The position numbers and the translations under genes are program-made. Positions 24,797 to 34,158 of a stretch of DNA of 64,000 nt are shown piece by piece. Position 1 is the stretch's first letter. Each line of letters begins with the position of its first letter. Below the pieces are notes generated by a model. It was not told the DNA's origin. It saw nothing but the letters and a program-made list of their open reading frames with translations, and made no database searches. Origin of the DNA: Kiloniellaceae bacterium (lineage in GTDB: Bacteria > Pseudomonadota > Alphaproteobacteria > Kiloniellales > J153); contig JAJFGL010000035.1 in the NCBI GenBank assembly GCA_021776135.1, positions 38,335 through 102,334 on the forward strand, in the 5' to 3' direction.

Positions 24797-25915
24797 ATGG
24801 GCTCGATCTTAATTCCGAACGCTCTGCGTCTGGGCGCGGCGCGGTTCTGGCGCTGGTGGAGCGGTGAGCTGCTGGCGCTGCTTCCGGCGCGCCTGCGCGG
24901 CCGCTTGACCCCGGCGAGCCAACGCCTCGTGGTCGATTTCGCCAATGGCAAGGCCCACTTTCTGCGCGGTAAAGGGGAGACGTTAAAGCGGGTCGGCTCG
25001 ATCTTCCTGGACGATCCCGACATGATCGCCTTGCCTCAAGAGGTGCAGATCAAAGCCGCGCGAAAGATTATCGACCGGGCCGGACTGCGCGGCGCCGGCG
25101 GCCTGGTCCGCCTGCCGCGCGACAAGGTTTTACGCCGGGTTGTCGATTTGCCGGCCGCCGCGGCCGAAAACCTCCGCGAGGTTTTGGGCTTCGAGATGGA
25201 CCGCCAGACCCCCTTCAAGGCCGACGAGGTGTATTTCGATTTTCGTATTAGCGGTCAGGATCCGCAAAGAAAGCGGATCGAGGTCGATTTAGTCGTGGTC
25301 CCGCGCGAAGTGGTGGATCGTGCCATGCGCTTGGCCGATGCCTGGGGCGTCGACTTAGACCGCGCCGATATGGGCGGCAAGACGCTGCGCGAGGATCAGT
25401 TGTTCTACCTTCTGCCCGGGGCCGGGCGCGCGGCCCGGGGCCGGTTGCGGCGGCGGCTGATCTTCGCCTCCGCTATCCTGTGCGTGGCCATGTTCAGTGC
25501 CGCGGTTTACTTGCCGCTGCAGGTCAAGAACAACGAGCTAATCGCGCTGGAGGTCAACTTGGCGCGCGCGCGCGCCGATGCCGGTAAGGTTGAGGAGATA
25601 CGCCAGCAGGTTGAAAACCTGACCACGCAAAGCAGTTATGTGGTCGAGCTAAAAGGCAAGCGGCGCACGGCGACGGAGGTGCTTAACGAAGTAACCCGGC
25701 TGTTGCCGGATTCAACATGGGTACTGAAATTCAGCGTACGTAATAACCGGCTCAGCGTTTCGGGATATTCCGCGAAACCCTCGGCGCTCATCGGTTTGCT
25801 CGAGGATTCCGTGATGTTCGCCAGCGTACGTTTCTCTTCGCCTGTGACCATGGACCGGAAAGTCGGTTTGGAACGCTTCAACCTGACCGCCACCGTCGCC
25901 GGGCGGGACAGTTAG
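24797..25915 (+). CDS. gspL: Type II secretion protein GspL (PilN-like C-terminus)
   Basis: 372 residues. The N-terminal cytoplasmic part is an actin-like GspL/PilM region (LPRDKVLRRVVDLPAAAAENLREVLGFEMDRQTPF), followed by one membrane segment (about 220-242: LIFASAILCVAMFSAAVYLPL) and a periplasmic coiled/ferredoxin-like PilN-type part (LARARADAGKVEEIRQQVENLT; VLKFSVRNNRLSVSGYS). It links GspE to the inner-membrane complex. The gspM start follows the stop directly. Confidence 0.85.
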   Translation: MGSILIPNALRLGAARFWRWWSGELLALLPARLRGRLTPASQRLVVDFANGKAHFLRGKGETLKRVGSIFLDDPDMIALPQEVQIKAARKIIDRAGLRGAGGLVRLPRDKVLRRVVDLPAAAAENLREVLGFEMDRQTPFKADEVYFDFRISGQDPQRKRIEVDLVVVPREVVDRAMRLADAWGVDLDRADMGGKTLREDQLFYLLPGAGRAARGRLRRRLIFASAILCVAMFSAAVYLPLQVKNNELIALEVNLARARADAGKVEEIRQQVENLTTQSSYVVELKGKRRTATEVLNEVTRLLPDSTWVLKFSVRNNRLSVSGYSAKPSALIGLLEDSVMFASVRFSSPVTMDRKVGLERFNLTATVAGRDS

Positions 25916-26527
25916 ATGTCGAGCGGATCCGAACCTCTGAGCGGCAATGCGGTGTTCTCCGCGCCCTGGGTAAGCCGCTTGGCCGCGGCCGGAATTTTGT
26001 TCGCGGCCCTGATGGCTATTTATAGCGTCCTGGTTTCGCCCCTGGCCGCGGCCTACGGCCAAATCAATGGCGCGATCGCGCAATCGAGCGGCCTGCTCGC
26101 GCGGTATCAGCGCGTGACGGCTCAATATCCCGATCTTAAAGGCTTGCTCGATCGTGTGAACGCCAACTATACCGCCAGCGGCGTCTACTTGCCGGGCGAC
26201 ACCGATGCCCTGGCCGCCGCGCGATTGCAGGAGATCGTTAATTCGAAGGTCGAAACCAACGGTGCCCAGGTACGCAGCGTGCAAATCCTGCCGGCCAGGG
26301 AGGACGGCGATTTCCGCCGCGTCGGCGTGCGCATCCAATTGAGCGCGACGATTGCCGCCGTGGCCCGCATCCTTTATGCCTTCGAGGCTGGCGATACCTT
26401 CTTGTTCGTCGACAACCTTGAAATCAGCAACCGCAAAAGACGGCAGCGGACGGGCGAGCAGGTGGATCCGGAGCTGCTGGTTCGCTTGGATCTGACCGGC
26501 TATGTCCGCCCGGAGGCGGCAAAATGA
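25916..26527 (+). CDS. gspM: Type II secretion protein GspM
   Basis: 203 residues: one N-terminal membrane segment (about 22-42, AAGILFAALMAIYSVLVSPL) then a periplasmic ferredoxin-like domain (VSGVYLPGDTDALAAARLQEIV is the typical GspM stretch, here as ASGVYLPGDTD; later RILYAFEAGDTFLFVDNLEISN). It begins immediately after the gspL stop and its own stop overlaps the next gene (ATGA). Identity rests on position and this pattern. Confidence 0.82.
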   Translation: MSSGSEPLSGNAVFSAPWVSRLAAAGILFAALMAIYSVLVSPLAAAYGQINGAIAQSSGLLARYQRVTAQYPDLKGLLDRVNANYTASGVYLPGDTDALAAARLQEIVNSKVETNGAQVRSVQILPAREDGDFRRVGVRIQLSATIAAVARILYAFEAGDTFLFVDNLEISNRKRRQRTGEQVDPELLVRLDLTGYVRPEAAK

Positions 26528-27108
26528 CCGTGAACCGAAAATCGGCGATTTTCGTTCCCGTGAGCCTGGCGGCCGGGGGGTTCCTGGCCTCTGCGGCCCT
26601 GTTCGTTGTCTTGAGCTTACCGCCAGGCGTATCGGCCGGGATATCCGGCGCCGCCCAGGTCCCGGACGCCGTGCCCAGCCAAAAGGCGCCCATCGTCTCC
26701 AGCTACACCATGCCGGCGGCCAATAATTTTCTGGAAATCGTCGCGCGCCCCTTATTCGCCTCCGATCGGCGGCCAACGGCACAGCAGGAATTGACCATCG
26801 AAACCATGTCGTCCGAGCTCGATATCCGCCTAATCGGCGTCATCGTGTCCGCCGGCACGCCGATCGCTATCGTGGCCCCGCGCGGGAGTAAATCCTTCGC
26901 GCGGCTAACCCTGGGCGATCGCTTTCAGGGTTGGACCGTCGCCCAGATCGAGCCGCAGCGGGTCACTTTCCGGCGTGATAAGGCGGTGGAGCGGATTGAA
27001 CTGAACTACGACCTGCCGCCACTGCGTCCCAAGAAAAAAACCAAGAACGCAACAACTGGCGCGAATTCGGCAACTCAAAACGCCGTGGCAAAACAACTAA
27101 AAGAATAG
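26524..27108 (+). CDS. GspC/GspN-like type II secretion component (HR domain)
   Basis: 194 residues: one N-terminal hydrophobic segment (about 10-40) followed by NNFLEIVARPLFASDRRP and a homology-region-like beta domain, LDIRLIGVIVSAGTPIAIVAPRG through GDRFQGWTVAQIEPQRVTFRRDKAVERIEL, which is the pattern of the GspC HR domain. There is no PDZ domain after it; instead a basic, Thr/Asn-rich tail. GspC connects the inner-membrane platform to the secretin N0 domain. Some annotations call such proteins GspN; the order M, this gene, D supports a GspC role here. Confidence 0.75.
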   Translation: MTVNRKSAIFVPVSLAAGGFLASAALFVVLSLPPGVSAGISGAAQVPDAVPSQKAPIVSSYTMPAANNFLEIVARPLFASDRRPTAQQELTIETMSSELDIRLIGVIVSAGTPIAIVAPRGSKSFARLTLGDRFQGWTVAQIEPQRVTFRRDKAVERIELNYDLPPLRPKKKTKNATTGANSATQNAVAKQLKE

Positions 27109-27353
27109 GCGTAGTCGAATTCGATCAATATCTGGGGTAGGCACGCATACAACTTAACGAACAAGAATGGAATTTTAGATTGTAACGATTTGGCGCGGTA
27201 TCGTTTAACTTTTATTAACCCCGTCTCATTACGTTTCGTTAGCTAAAGTTTATTTCTTGTCCGGGTGTAATTTATCTCATTAGATGGAAACGCGGACGAA
27301 ACTCCACCGCTTATCATGGCGGGTGGACCGGCGCTTCGGGGGGAACGCGGGAC

Positions 27354-29627
27354 GTGAATGGCCGGAATAGAGCGCTTTGCGGGCGTCTTGACCCACTTTG
27401 TGGGCCAAGCCCCTTCGCGCGTCTTCTCCTGATCGCCCGGCCGGTCTTGGCCAGCGCCCTGGCTTTGGCGCTTATCTCCTGTCAGGCGGCGCCGGAGGGC
27501 GACCTGGGGGCCGGGGCCGCGATAACGGCAATTGACCTTCCGGGGCCGCAATCCGCGCCCCTGAATGGAAGCGGCAAGGGTCGAAAGCTTACCGGCCCAA
27601 CCAAGCTGACCGCGCGCGGCCCCCTGGGCGAACTCGCGCCCTTGCCAGATACCCTTGAAGCGCAGGTCGAGGAACCGGAGCTGTTCCGCGGCACTGGGGT
27701 ATTGGCCCGCCGGCCCGCGAGACGGAAAGCCAATGTCGATATCATCGAGGACGGCGATATCACCCTGAATTTCGCCAACGCTGAAATACGCGAGGTCGTG
27801 GATGCGGTCTTGGGGCAGGCGCTTGGCCTTAGCTACATCATCGACCCCCGGGTCCAGGGCGAGGTTACCGCCCGGACCAGCCAGCCGATTCCCCGCGCGG
27901 CCGTTATTCCGGCCCTGGAAAATATCCTGGCCTTGAATGGCGCGGCTCTGACCCTGGATAACGGCATCTACGAAGTTGTCACCTTGCAGCAGGCGGCGAC
28001 CGGCCTAACCGGCGTTACGCTCTCGACGCGGGCCCAGGATTCCGCGCGCGGTTTCGCCATTCACGTCATTCCCGTGCGCTACGCTTCGGCCCAGGCCTTG
28101 TCTGAGGTGTTGCGGCCTTTTATCGGACCGGGGCGGGTATTTCGAATTGACGCCGCGCGCAATCTGATTGTATTCGCCGGGACCGGTCCCGAAGCCCGCG
28201 ACTTGATAGAAATGGTCAAGGTCTTCGATGTCGACTGGATGGCGGGCATGTCGTTTGCGTTGTTCCCCGTACAGGTCGCCGACGCCAAGGCGGTCGTGAC
28301 CGATCTGGAAACCGTATTCCTTCAGAACGGTCAAAGCCCCCTGGCGGGTTTGGTCCGTTTCGTGCCGATCGAGCGTTTGAACGCCGTCCTGGTGATCTCG
28401 CCGCAGCCCGCGTATCTGGACCAGGCGGAAACCTGGATCGACCGGTTGGATCGCGGCGGCGAAGGCGCGGGGCGGCGGATATTCGTTTATCACGTCCAGA
28501 ATGGCCGTGCCGAGGATTTGGCGAAAGTCCTAGACAGCATTTTTCCATCTAGCGGCGGCAGCGGGCAAAGAGAGACCGGCGACGGGCTCGCGCCCGGCTT
28601 GACGCCCGCCGTCTTGACCGGCGACGCGCCGGCGGCGGAGGGTGAAGGCAATAATCGGACGGTTGCGCCGCCGATACCGGCCGGTGGGCAACGTGTTTCC
28701 GATACAACCGGTATTTCCGCGATCATCGACGGCGGCAAAATCCGCATCATCGCCGATGAGCAAAATAACGCACTGGTGGTTCTGGCCACGACCGCCGAGT
28801 ACCGGATGATCGAAGCAACACTGAAGCGCCTGGACTTGACCCCCTTGCAGGTATTGATCGAGGTAACGATCGCCGAAGTCACCCTGAACGACGAATTGCG
28901 CTACGGCCTGCAGTGGTTCTTTCAGAAAGGCAATAACAACTTAAGCTTTAGCACCCTGGCGACAGGCGCCGTGTCGTCCGCGTTTCCTGGGTTTTCTTAT
29001 GTTTTCACGCCTAACAACGCGCAAGTCGTACTCAACGCCTTGACCGAGATCACGGACCTGCGGGTGATATCGTCGCCCCAGCTCATGGTGCTCGACAATC
29101 AAACCGCGCGCCTTCAAGTCGGCGACCAGGTGCCCATCGCGACCCAATCGGCGGTATCGGTCAGCGATCCAAGTGCGCCGATCGTGAATTCGATCGAGTT
29201 CAAGGATACCGGCGTTATTCTTACGGTCACCCCGCGCGTCAACGCCGGCGGCCTGGTCACCATGGAGGTCTTGCAAGAGGTTAGCGATGTGATCTCGACA
29301 ACCACGTCTGACCTCAACTCCCCGACCATCCAACAGCGCAGCATCGAAAGCACGGTCGCGGTCCAAAGCGGGGATACGGTCGCCTTGGGCGGTCTCATAC
29401 AGGATCGGGACGAGGAATCCCAAAGCGGATTGCCGCTGCTATCCGAGATACCGATCCTGGGCAACCTCTTTAAATCGACGAACAACGCCAAGCGGCGCAC
29501 GGAGCTGTTGGTCTTGATCACGCCCCGTGTCGTGCGCGACCGCCGCGAAGCGCGGGAAGTGACCGATGAGCTTCGCAAACGCATGACCGGGATCGAGCCC
29601 TTGCAGCAAAAGATCCTGTCGCCGTAG
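27354..29627 (+). CDS. gspD: Type II secretion secretin GspD, lipoprotein form
   Basis: 757 residues from GTG 27354. A hydrophobic leader ends in the lipobox LISC (Cys43), so the secretin itself may be lipidated. After a Pro/Gly-rich linker comes the N0 domain (ITLNFANAEIREVVDAVLGQALGLSYIIDP), then N1-N3 repeats (VIPVRYASAQALSEVLRPF; RIFVYHVQNGRAEDLAKVLDSIF) and the secretin channel (VLIEVTIAEVTLNDELRYGLQWFF ... VAVQSGDTVALGGLIQDRD ... PILGNLFKSTNNAKRRTELLVLITPRVV). A Gly/Ala/Pro-rich insert of about 50 residues interrupts N3. It forms the outer-membrane pore. gspK follows after 16 nt. Confidence 0.96.
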   Translation: MNGRNRALCGRLDPLCGPSPFARLLLIARPVLASALALALISCQAAPEGDLGAGAAITAIDLPGPQSAPLNGSGKGRKLTGPTKLTARGPLGELAPLPDTLEAQVEEPELFRGTGVLARRPARRKANVDIIEDGDITLNFANAEIREVVDAVLGQALGLSYIIDPRVQGEVTARTSQPIPRAAVIPALENILALNGAALTLDNGIYEVVTLQQAATGLTGVTLSTRAQDSARGFAIHVIPVRYASAQALSEVLRPFIGPGRVFRIDAARNLIVFAGTGPEARDLIEMVKVFDVDWMAGMSFALFPVQVADAKAVVTDLETVFLQNGQSPLAGLVRFVPIERLNAVLVISPQPAYLDQAETWIDRLDRGGEGAGRRIFVYHVQNGRAEDLAKVLDSIFPSSGGSGQRETGDGLAPGLTPAVLTGDAPAAEGEGNNRTVAPPIPAGGQRVSDTTGISAIIDGGKIRIIADEQNNALVVLATTAEYRMIEATLKRLDLTPLQVLIEVTIAEVTLNDELRYGLQWFFQKGNNNLSFSTLATGAVSSAFPGFSYVFTPNNAQVVLNALTEITDLRVISSPQLMVLDNQTARLQVGDQVPIATQSAVSVSDPSAPIVNSIEFKDTGVILTVTPRVNAGGLVTMEVLQEVSDVISTTTSDLNSPTIQQRSIESTVAVQSGDTVALGGLIQDRDEESQSGLPLLSEIPILGNLFKSTNNAKRRTELLVLITPRVVRDRREAREVTDELRKRMTGIEPLQQKILSP

Positions 29628-29643
29628 TGAGCCGGACACGATC

Positions 29644-30585
29644 ATGAAATCCCGCGGGCTCGCGCTGATAACGGTGCTTTGGGTCCTGACGCTGCTCTCC
29701 TTGATCGCCGCCAGTTTCTCTAATTCGACCCGCACCGAAATTAAACTCGCCTTCAACCAAGCCGGGGCGGCGCAGGCAGAGGCCTTGGCCGATGCCGGTG
29801 TGCACGCCGCTATCTTGGGCCTGATGTCGGAAAAGCCCTCTAGGCGCTGGCGCGCGGACGGCACCGTTTATGGGTGGCGAAGGGGCAATGGCGATATCCG
29901 GGTCCAGATATGGGACGAGGGGGGTAAAATCGATCTTAACGTGGCGACGAACGACTTGCTCAAAGCGCTCTTCGTCGCGGCCGGCCATGAGACGGACGAA
30001 GCCTCGGTATTCGCGGATCGGATCGTCGATTTTCGCGATAGCAACGATTTGCGTCAGTTGAATGGCGCGGAGGATCGCGATTACCGCGACGAAGGCTTGA
30101 GTTATGGCGCCAAGGATGCGCCCTTCGAAGCCTTGGAGGAATTGCATCAGGTTCTCGGTATAACTCAGGCTATTTACGACTCAGTCGCGCCGGCCTTGAG
30201 CGTTCGCGCGCGTCAACGCCGGCCGCATGAGGCAACTGCCCCGCCTTTGGTGAGGGCAGCCCTGGCCGGCGAAGTTTTGGAGCCGGAATCTCCGGCGGAG
30301 GAGCCGGAAGACGATGTGCTCAATTCCGAAGCTGATTCGTCCGGCATCGAGCCCATCGAACCGCCGCTTCCCGGCGGCGAAGCGGCGGTGGACGAAGGCG
30401 ACATACCGGCACGGTCGCGAATCAATACATTCACCATCCATGCCGAGGGGCGATTGGATTCCGGGCCGGTGTTTGCTAGGACCGCAGTGGTGGAGATTGG
30501 CGCGGGCGCCGATCTCCCATTCGAGTTTTGGGCTTGGAAACAAGGGGAGCGGACTTTGTTCCCCTTTGCCGGAACCGACCGATAA
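29644..30585 (+). CDS. gspK: Type II secretion minor pseudopilin GspK
   Basis: 313 residues with an N-terminus lacking the usual Phe but otherwise prepilin-like (MKSRG-LALITVLWVLTLLSLIAASFS), typical of GspK, which also lacks Glu at +5. The helical insertion domain is recognisable: GKIDLNVATNDLLKALF and IVDFRDSNDLRQLNGAEDRDY. A Pro/Glu-rich acidic linker at about residues 205-255 is longer than I would expect. It caps the pseudopilus with GspI and GspJ. It is the last gene of the secretion cluster and converges with the lipoprotein gene 4 nt away. Confidence 0.9.
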   Translation: MKSRGLALITVLWVLTLLSLIAASFSNSTRTEIKLAFNQAGAAQAEALADAGVHAAILGLMSEKPSRRWRADGTVYGWRRGNGDIRVQIWDEGGKIDLNVATNDLLKALFVAAGHETDEASVFADRIVDFRDSNDLRQLNGAEDRDYRDEGLSYGAKDAPFEALEELHQVLGITQAIYDSVAPALSVRARQRRPHEATAPPLVRAALAGEVLEPESPAEEPEDDVLNSEADSSGIEPIEPPLPGGEAAVDEGDIPARSRINTFTIHAEGRLDSGPVFARTAVVEIGAGADLPFEFWAWKQGERTLFPFAGTDR

Positions 30586-30589
30586 GTTG

Positions 30590-31213
30590 TTACTCCGCGG
30601 TGGCGGCGCCTTGCGTGCGGCCGTGGGTCTGCGCGTCGGATAGAAAGCGCGCGAAGATTTCGCTCAAAGCGATATCCAAGGCCTGCACCGATGCTTCCAC
30701 GCTGTCGTCCCCGGCCGCGATTTCAGCGCCGTAGGTTCGCACGACAATCAAATCTTGACCGTCGTTTCCGGTCATGGCGAGTTCAAGTTCCGCAATCACA
30801 TGGGCGCTATCGTCTTGCAGCAGGCGCTCCAGGCGCCGGATCCGACCCGTTACCTCATAGTCGGCGGGGAGCCGCAGGTCCGGCGTGATAACGGAACGCG
30901 CGGCGCCGCTGCGCCTTAGGTAGTCGACAAGTTGCGCCTGCAACATTCGCGGCGGGGCCTCGGACCAAAAATGATAATCGTGTTGCTGCACTTCGTGCGC
31001 GCTTCTGGAATATAACAGCGGCCGTTCGCGCAACAAGCCATCCGCTTCGATCGGCGCCACCGAGATGGTGCCGGGAAAAAATACCGTGGCGTTAAGTGGC
31101 GCCTGGACCGACACCCGGTAAAAATGGTCCCTGGGAACAGGCGGCGCGGCGCCAAGGCAGCCGCTCAAGATGGTGAGCAGCAGGGTGGCGATAGACGGTT
31201 TCAAAACCATCAT
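30590..31213 (-). CDS. ABC-type transport auxiliary lipoprotein (PqiC/MCE-associated)
   Basis: 207 residues with a lipoprotein signal peptide ending in the lipobox LSGC near residue 19 (LLTILSGCLGAAPP). The body (FYRVSVQAP..., ISVAPIEADGLLRERPLLYSRSAHEVQQHDYHFWSEAPPRMLQAQLVDYLRRS) is the ABC_trans_aux/PqiC pattern. Such lipoproteins sit at the outer membrane and partner MCE-domain proteins in lipid transport. It is the last gene of the operon and its start overlaps the mlaD stop by 4 nt. Confidence 0.85.
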   Translation of the reverse strand: MMVLKPSIATLLLTILSGCLGAAPPVPRDHFYRVSVQAPLNATVFFPGTISVAPIEADGLLRERPLLYSRSAHEVQQHDYHFWSEAPPRMLQAQLVDYLRRSGAARSVITPDLRLPADYEVTGRIRRLERLLQDDSAHVIAELELAMTGNDGQDLIVVRTYGAEIAAGDDSVEASVQALDIALSEIFARFLSDAQTHGRTQGAATAE

Positions 31214-32166
31214 CTGGCTTCCTCCGCTTGATTTGCCTTGGCCTCGGATACCGCTTCGCGCGGTGTGCTTCCCAACAGGACCGAAGGATTGTTACGGATA
31301 AGCCGGCTGAACTCGTTCATGTTGCGCGCCGTGCCATCGAAGTTATGCACGATCGTATCGACGCTACGCGCCACGGCGGCCAGGCTATGGCGCAGATCTT
31401 GCAGCGTTTGTTCCATGCCAACATCGTTCGTCTCGATCAAGGTATCCAGGTTCCCGGTCAAGTTCCTCAGGCTGGCCATGGCAAGGGCGAGTTCCTGGCT
31501 CGCGCCGGCAAGGGTTTCGGTGGTGCCTTCCGTGTTGGCGATGACACGCCCAATGGCCTGAACGTTCTCGTCGGCCAGGATAGTCTGGATCGGTGTCAGG
31601 CTTTCGTTGAGACGCCGCGTGAAGATCACCAACTCATCGGTGATCCGGGGCGTGTCGCGCTGGAAGGTGTTGGCCAGGGCTTGCAGAGTGCCAAGCAAGG
31701 GTTTCACGCTGCCTTCGCTAAGAGCGGAAAGTTGGCTGGCGGCGCTACGCATGGCGGTGAACATGTCCGAAGGGGCGGCGCTCGGAATTTCACTGCCGAG
31801 GCTCACGGTTTCCTCGGCCCGGCCGCTTTCGATATCCAGCGTCTTTGCCGCCAGTATGCTGGAACTGCCGATCCTGGTGATGCTATCGGCGGGGATGCGC
31901 CAGCCTTTCTTGACGCTGATTTCGATCCGGAACCGGCCTTCTGCGTTCCGCTCGGCCGTTTCGATGCGTTCGACCTGCCCGACCGGAAAGCCTTCGAATC
32001 TCACCTGGGTTCCGAACTTGATGTCGGCCACGTTGTCGAGCGACACGAAATACCGGTCCGTGGGTCCAGTCCGTCCGGCCAATACCGCCAAGGATCCGGC
32101 CGCCGCCACGATCATAGCGGCGACAAAAAAGCCGACTAGGATGTAATTGGTTCTGTTGTTATACAT
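31210..32166 (-). CDS. mlaD: MCE-domain phospholipid transport protein MlaD
   Basis: 318 residues: one N-terminal membrane anchor (about 8-30), an MCE domain (about 38-115, YFVSLDNVADIKFGTQVRFEGFPVGQVERIE), then a long helical region (about 130-300) full of heptad-like runs. This is longer than E. coli MlaD (183 residues) and resembles the MlaD/Ttg2C variants found in alphaproteobacteria. It forms the periplasmic hexameric ring receiving lipids from MlaC (encoded at 7253). It lies 14 nt after mlaF. Confidence 0.92.
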   Translation of the reverse strand: MYNNRTNYILVGFFVAAMIVAAAGSLAVLAGRTGPTDRYFVSLDNVADIKFGTQVRFEGFPVGQVERIETAERNAEGRFRIEISVKKGWRIPADSITRIGSSSILAAKTLDIESGRAEETVSLGSEIPSAAPSDMFTAMRSAASQLSALSEGSVKPLLGTLQALANTFQRDTPRITDELVIFTRRLNESLTPIQTILADENVQAIGRVIANTEGTTETLAGASQELALAMASLRNLTGNLDTLIETNDVGMEQTLQDLRHSLAAVARSVDTIVHNFDGTARNMNEFSRLIRNNPSVLLGSTPREAVSEAKANQAEEAR

Positions 32167-32180
32167 GGCGATCCTCGGGA

Positions 32181-33023
32181 TTATGCCGTGCCGGCCAGGC
32201 GGCGCAGGTATTCATCGGGGTCAAGCGGTGTATCGTCGGGCCGGCGGTTCAGCAGGCTTTCAACGCGTTTGTTACCGCTGTTTCGCAACTGATCGGGGGT
32301 GCCGGATTCCAGGATCCGCCCGCTATCCAGGATAGTGATCCGATCGGCGATCTTGAAGGCGCTATGAATTTCGTGAGTGACCACGACAATGGTCATATCC
32401 ATGGCGTCGCGCAGACGCAGGATCAGATCGTCCAAGGCGGCGGATACCACCGGGTCGAGGCCGGCCGAGGGCTCGTCGAAAAACAACAGCTTGGGATCGG
32501 TGGCTATAGCGCGCGCGACGGCGGCGCGCTTCAACATGCCGCCAGACAGCTCCGAAGGCATAAGATCGCCAAATCCGGATAGATTGACGACTTCCAGCTT
32601 CATGCGCGCCATGATGTCCATGGTCTTTTCGTCAAGGCGGGTATGTTCGCGCAGGGGCAGTTTGATGTTTTCGAGCACCGACAGGGAACTGAACAGGGCG
32701 CCGCCTTGGAAAGCGACCCCGATGCCGCGGCATTGATCGAGCAATTCCACCGGGCCAAGCCGCGTGATGTCCTTGCCAAGCAACTCGATCGTGCCGCTCG
32801 TGGGCCGCTCCAGCCCGATCAGGTGGCGCAGGAAAGTGCTTTTGCCCGACCCGCTGCCACCCATGATGACCATGATCTCGCTGGGCCGTATGGAGAGAGA
32901 CAGATCGAACAGGACTTGGTTCTGCCCGTAATGCGCATCGAGGCCTCGAACCTCGACCGCCGCCGCCACCGGCGGGTTGGGCGGCGCAATATCGGCGCTA
33001 TTTTCTTGGGCCTGGGTTGTCAT
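32181..33023 (-). CDS. mlaF: Phospholipid ABC transporter ATPase MlaF
   Basis: 280 residues. Walker A GGSGSGKSTFLRHL, the Q-loop region AFQGGALFSSLSVLENI, signature LSGGMLKRAAVARAI, Walker B LLFFDEPSAGLDPV and H-loop VVVTHEI are all present, with the Mkl/MlaF-specific wording throughout. An N-terminal extension of about 20 residues (QENSADIAPPNPPV) precedes the domain. It energises the MlaE permease encoded 3 nt upstream. Confidence 0.95.
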   Translation of the reverse strand: MTTQAQENSADIAPPNPPVAAAVEVRGLDAHYGQNQVLFDLSLSIRPSEIMVIMGGSGSGKSTFLRHLIGLERPTSGTIELLGKDITRLGPVELLDQCRGIGVAFQGGALFSSLSVLENIKLPLREHTRLDEKTMDIMARMKLEVVNLSGFGDLMPSELSGGMLKRAAVARAIATDPKLLFFDEPSAGLDPVVSAALDDLILRLRDAMDMTIVVVTHEIHSAFKIADRITILDSGRILESGTPDQLRNSGNKRVESLLNRRPDDTPLDPDEYLRRLAGTA

Positions 33024-33026
33024 GTG

Positions 33027-33815
33027 CTACAGCGTCGCCAGGAAGCCGAAAATCATGTCGCATACGATGATCGCTGAAATCGCGTGAACCACGGCGCGGG
33101 TCGTGACCCTGCCGACCCCTTCGGAACCGCCGGTCACGCGCGACCCATTTACCGAAGCGATGATCGCTATCAAAACCGCGAACAACGCGCTCTTTCCCAA
33201 TCCATGCAGGAGATCGGTTGGAGTCAAGACATCGGTAATACCGGCCACGAAGGAGGCGAAGGAAGTCTCCAGCGAGGCCGAAACGAAAAGCCCGGCGGCG
33301 CCCAAACCAACAAGATTAGACCACATGACCAGGGCCGGTAACATGATGAGCATGGCCAGGGTGGCCGGGGCGACCAGGAAACGCACTGGATTGACGCCGA
33401 TAGTGCGCAGCGCGTCGACCTCCTGAGAGATGGTCATGGCGCTTAACCGCGCGGCCAAGGCGGAACCGGAACGGCCGGCCATGAGGATGCCGATGATCAG
33501 GGGCGAGAATTCCCGCGTCAGAGCCAGGGCAATGCCGACGTGGGCGAAAGACTCGGCCCCGAACAGGCCGAGCGAGTATAGGCTTTGAACCGCCAGCATG
33601 AAGCCTATGGCGGCCGACAAAAGAGTGGCGATGGGCAAAGCTTCCATGCCGACCTGCATCATCTGCGCCACAACGCTGGATAGCCTGACCGGTTGGCGCC
33701 AACGGCGGCCGAACAAGGTCCAGAACAGACTCTCCCCCAAAAGGCACGCCGCGTACCCGGTTTCGTCGAGGGCGCGCAGACTGCGCCGGCCGGTTTGTTC
33801 GAAGAAATTCAGCAT
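33027..33815 (-). CDS. mlaE: Phospholipid ABC transporter permease MlaE
   Basis: 262 residues with five or six membrane segments. The MlaE family signature is clear: QMMQVGMEALPIATLLSAAIGFMLAVQ, then ALTREFSPLIIGILMAGRSGSALAARLSAMTISQEVDALRTIGVNPVRFLVAP and the C-terminal GRVTTRAVVHAI. It is preceded by the STAS gene (10 nt), the position that mlaB-like STAS proteins occupy functionally in the MlaFEDB complex. A charged N-terminal extension is present before the first segment. Confidence 0.95.
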   Translation of the reverse strand: MLNFFEQTGRRSLRALDETGYAACLLGESLFWTLFGRRWRQPVRLSSVVAQMMQVGMEALPIATLLSAAIGFMLAVQSLYSLGLFGAESFAHVGIALALTREFSPLIIGILMAGRSGSALAARLSAMTISQEVDALRTIGVNPVRFLVAPATLAMLIMLPALVMWSNLVGLGAAGLFVSASLETSFASFVAGITDVLTPTDLLHGLGKSALFAVLIAIIASVNGSRVTGGSEGVGRVTTRAVVHAISAIIVCDMIFGFLATL

Positions 33816-33825
33816 CGCATCGCGG

Positions 33826-34158
33826 CTAGCTTGCCGCCTGCACGGCGCTGGTCAGGTCGTTGTGGATGGCGAATACGGTATCGAGGCGCGCCAGCGCGAG
33901 AACCCGCATGGCCTGAGGATTGACCGCGATCAGGGCCAAGTCCGCGCTAATCGCGCGGGCTTTCTGCAAGGCTTCGATCAGGCACGCGATGCCCGAGCTG
34001 TCGATATACTCGACCTCCGCCATGTCGACGAGAATCATGCGCCCTTCCTCGACCGCGCCAAGCAGTACCTTGCGTACTTGCGGGGCATGCTCGAGGTCGA
34101 TCTCACCGGCCAGGTGGACAACCCGGCGATTGGTGATCTGGGCAACGGTTTCGGTCAT
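33826..34158 (-). CDS. STAS-domain protein: anti-anti-sigma-like / possible MlaB
   Basis: 110 residues, a single STAS domain: VVHLAGEIDLEHAPQVRKVL, then MILVDMAEVEYIDSSGIACLIEAL with Ser54-Ser55 at the site phosphorylated in SpoIIAA/RsbV. Two readings compete. As an RsbV homologue it would be the substrate of the RsbW-like kinase, whose gene overlaps its start (ATGA), and of the PP2C phosphatase before that. As MlaB it would be the STAS subunit bound to MlaF, whose genes lie directly downstream. The operon places it exactly between the two modules, and both may hold. No sigma factor gene is nearby. Confidence 0.85.
   Translation of the reverse strand: MTETVAQITNRRVVHLAGEIDLEHAPQVRKVLLGAVEEGRMILVDMAEVEYIDSSGIACLIEALQKARAISADLALIAVNPQAMRVLALARLDTVFAIHNDLTSAVQAAS

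Noticed and set aside
27206..27221. A TTAA...TTAA pair before gspD, looking like a CtrA box
   Set aside because: The spacing between the TTAA half sites is six bases, not seven, so it does not fit the full CtrA consensus.
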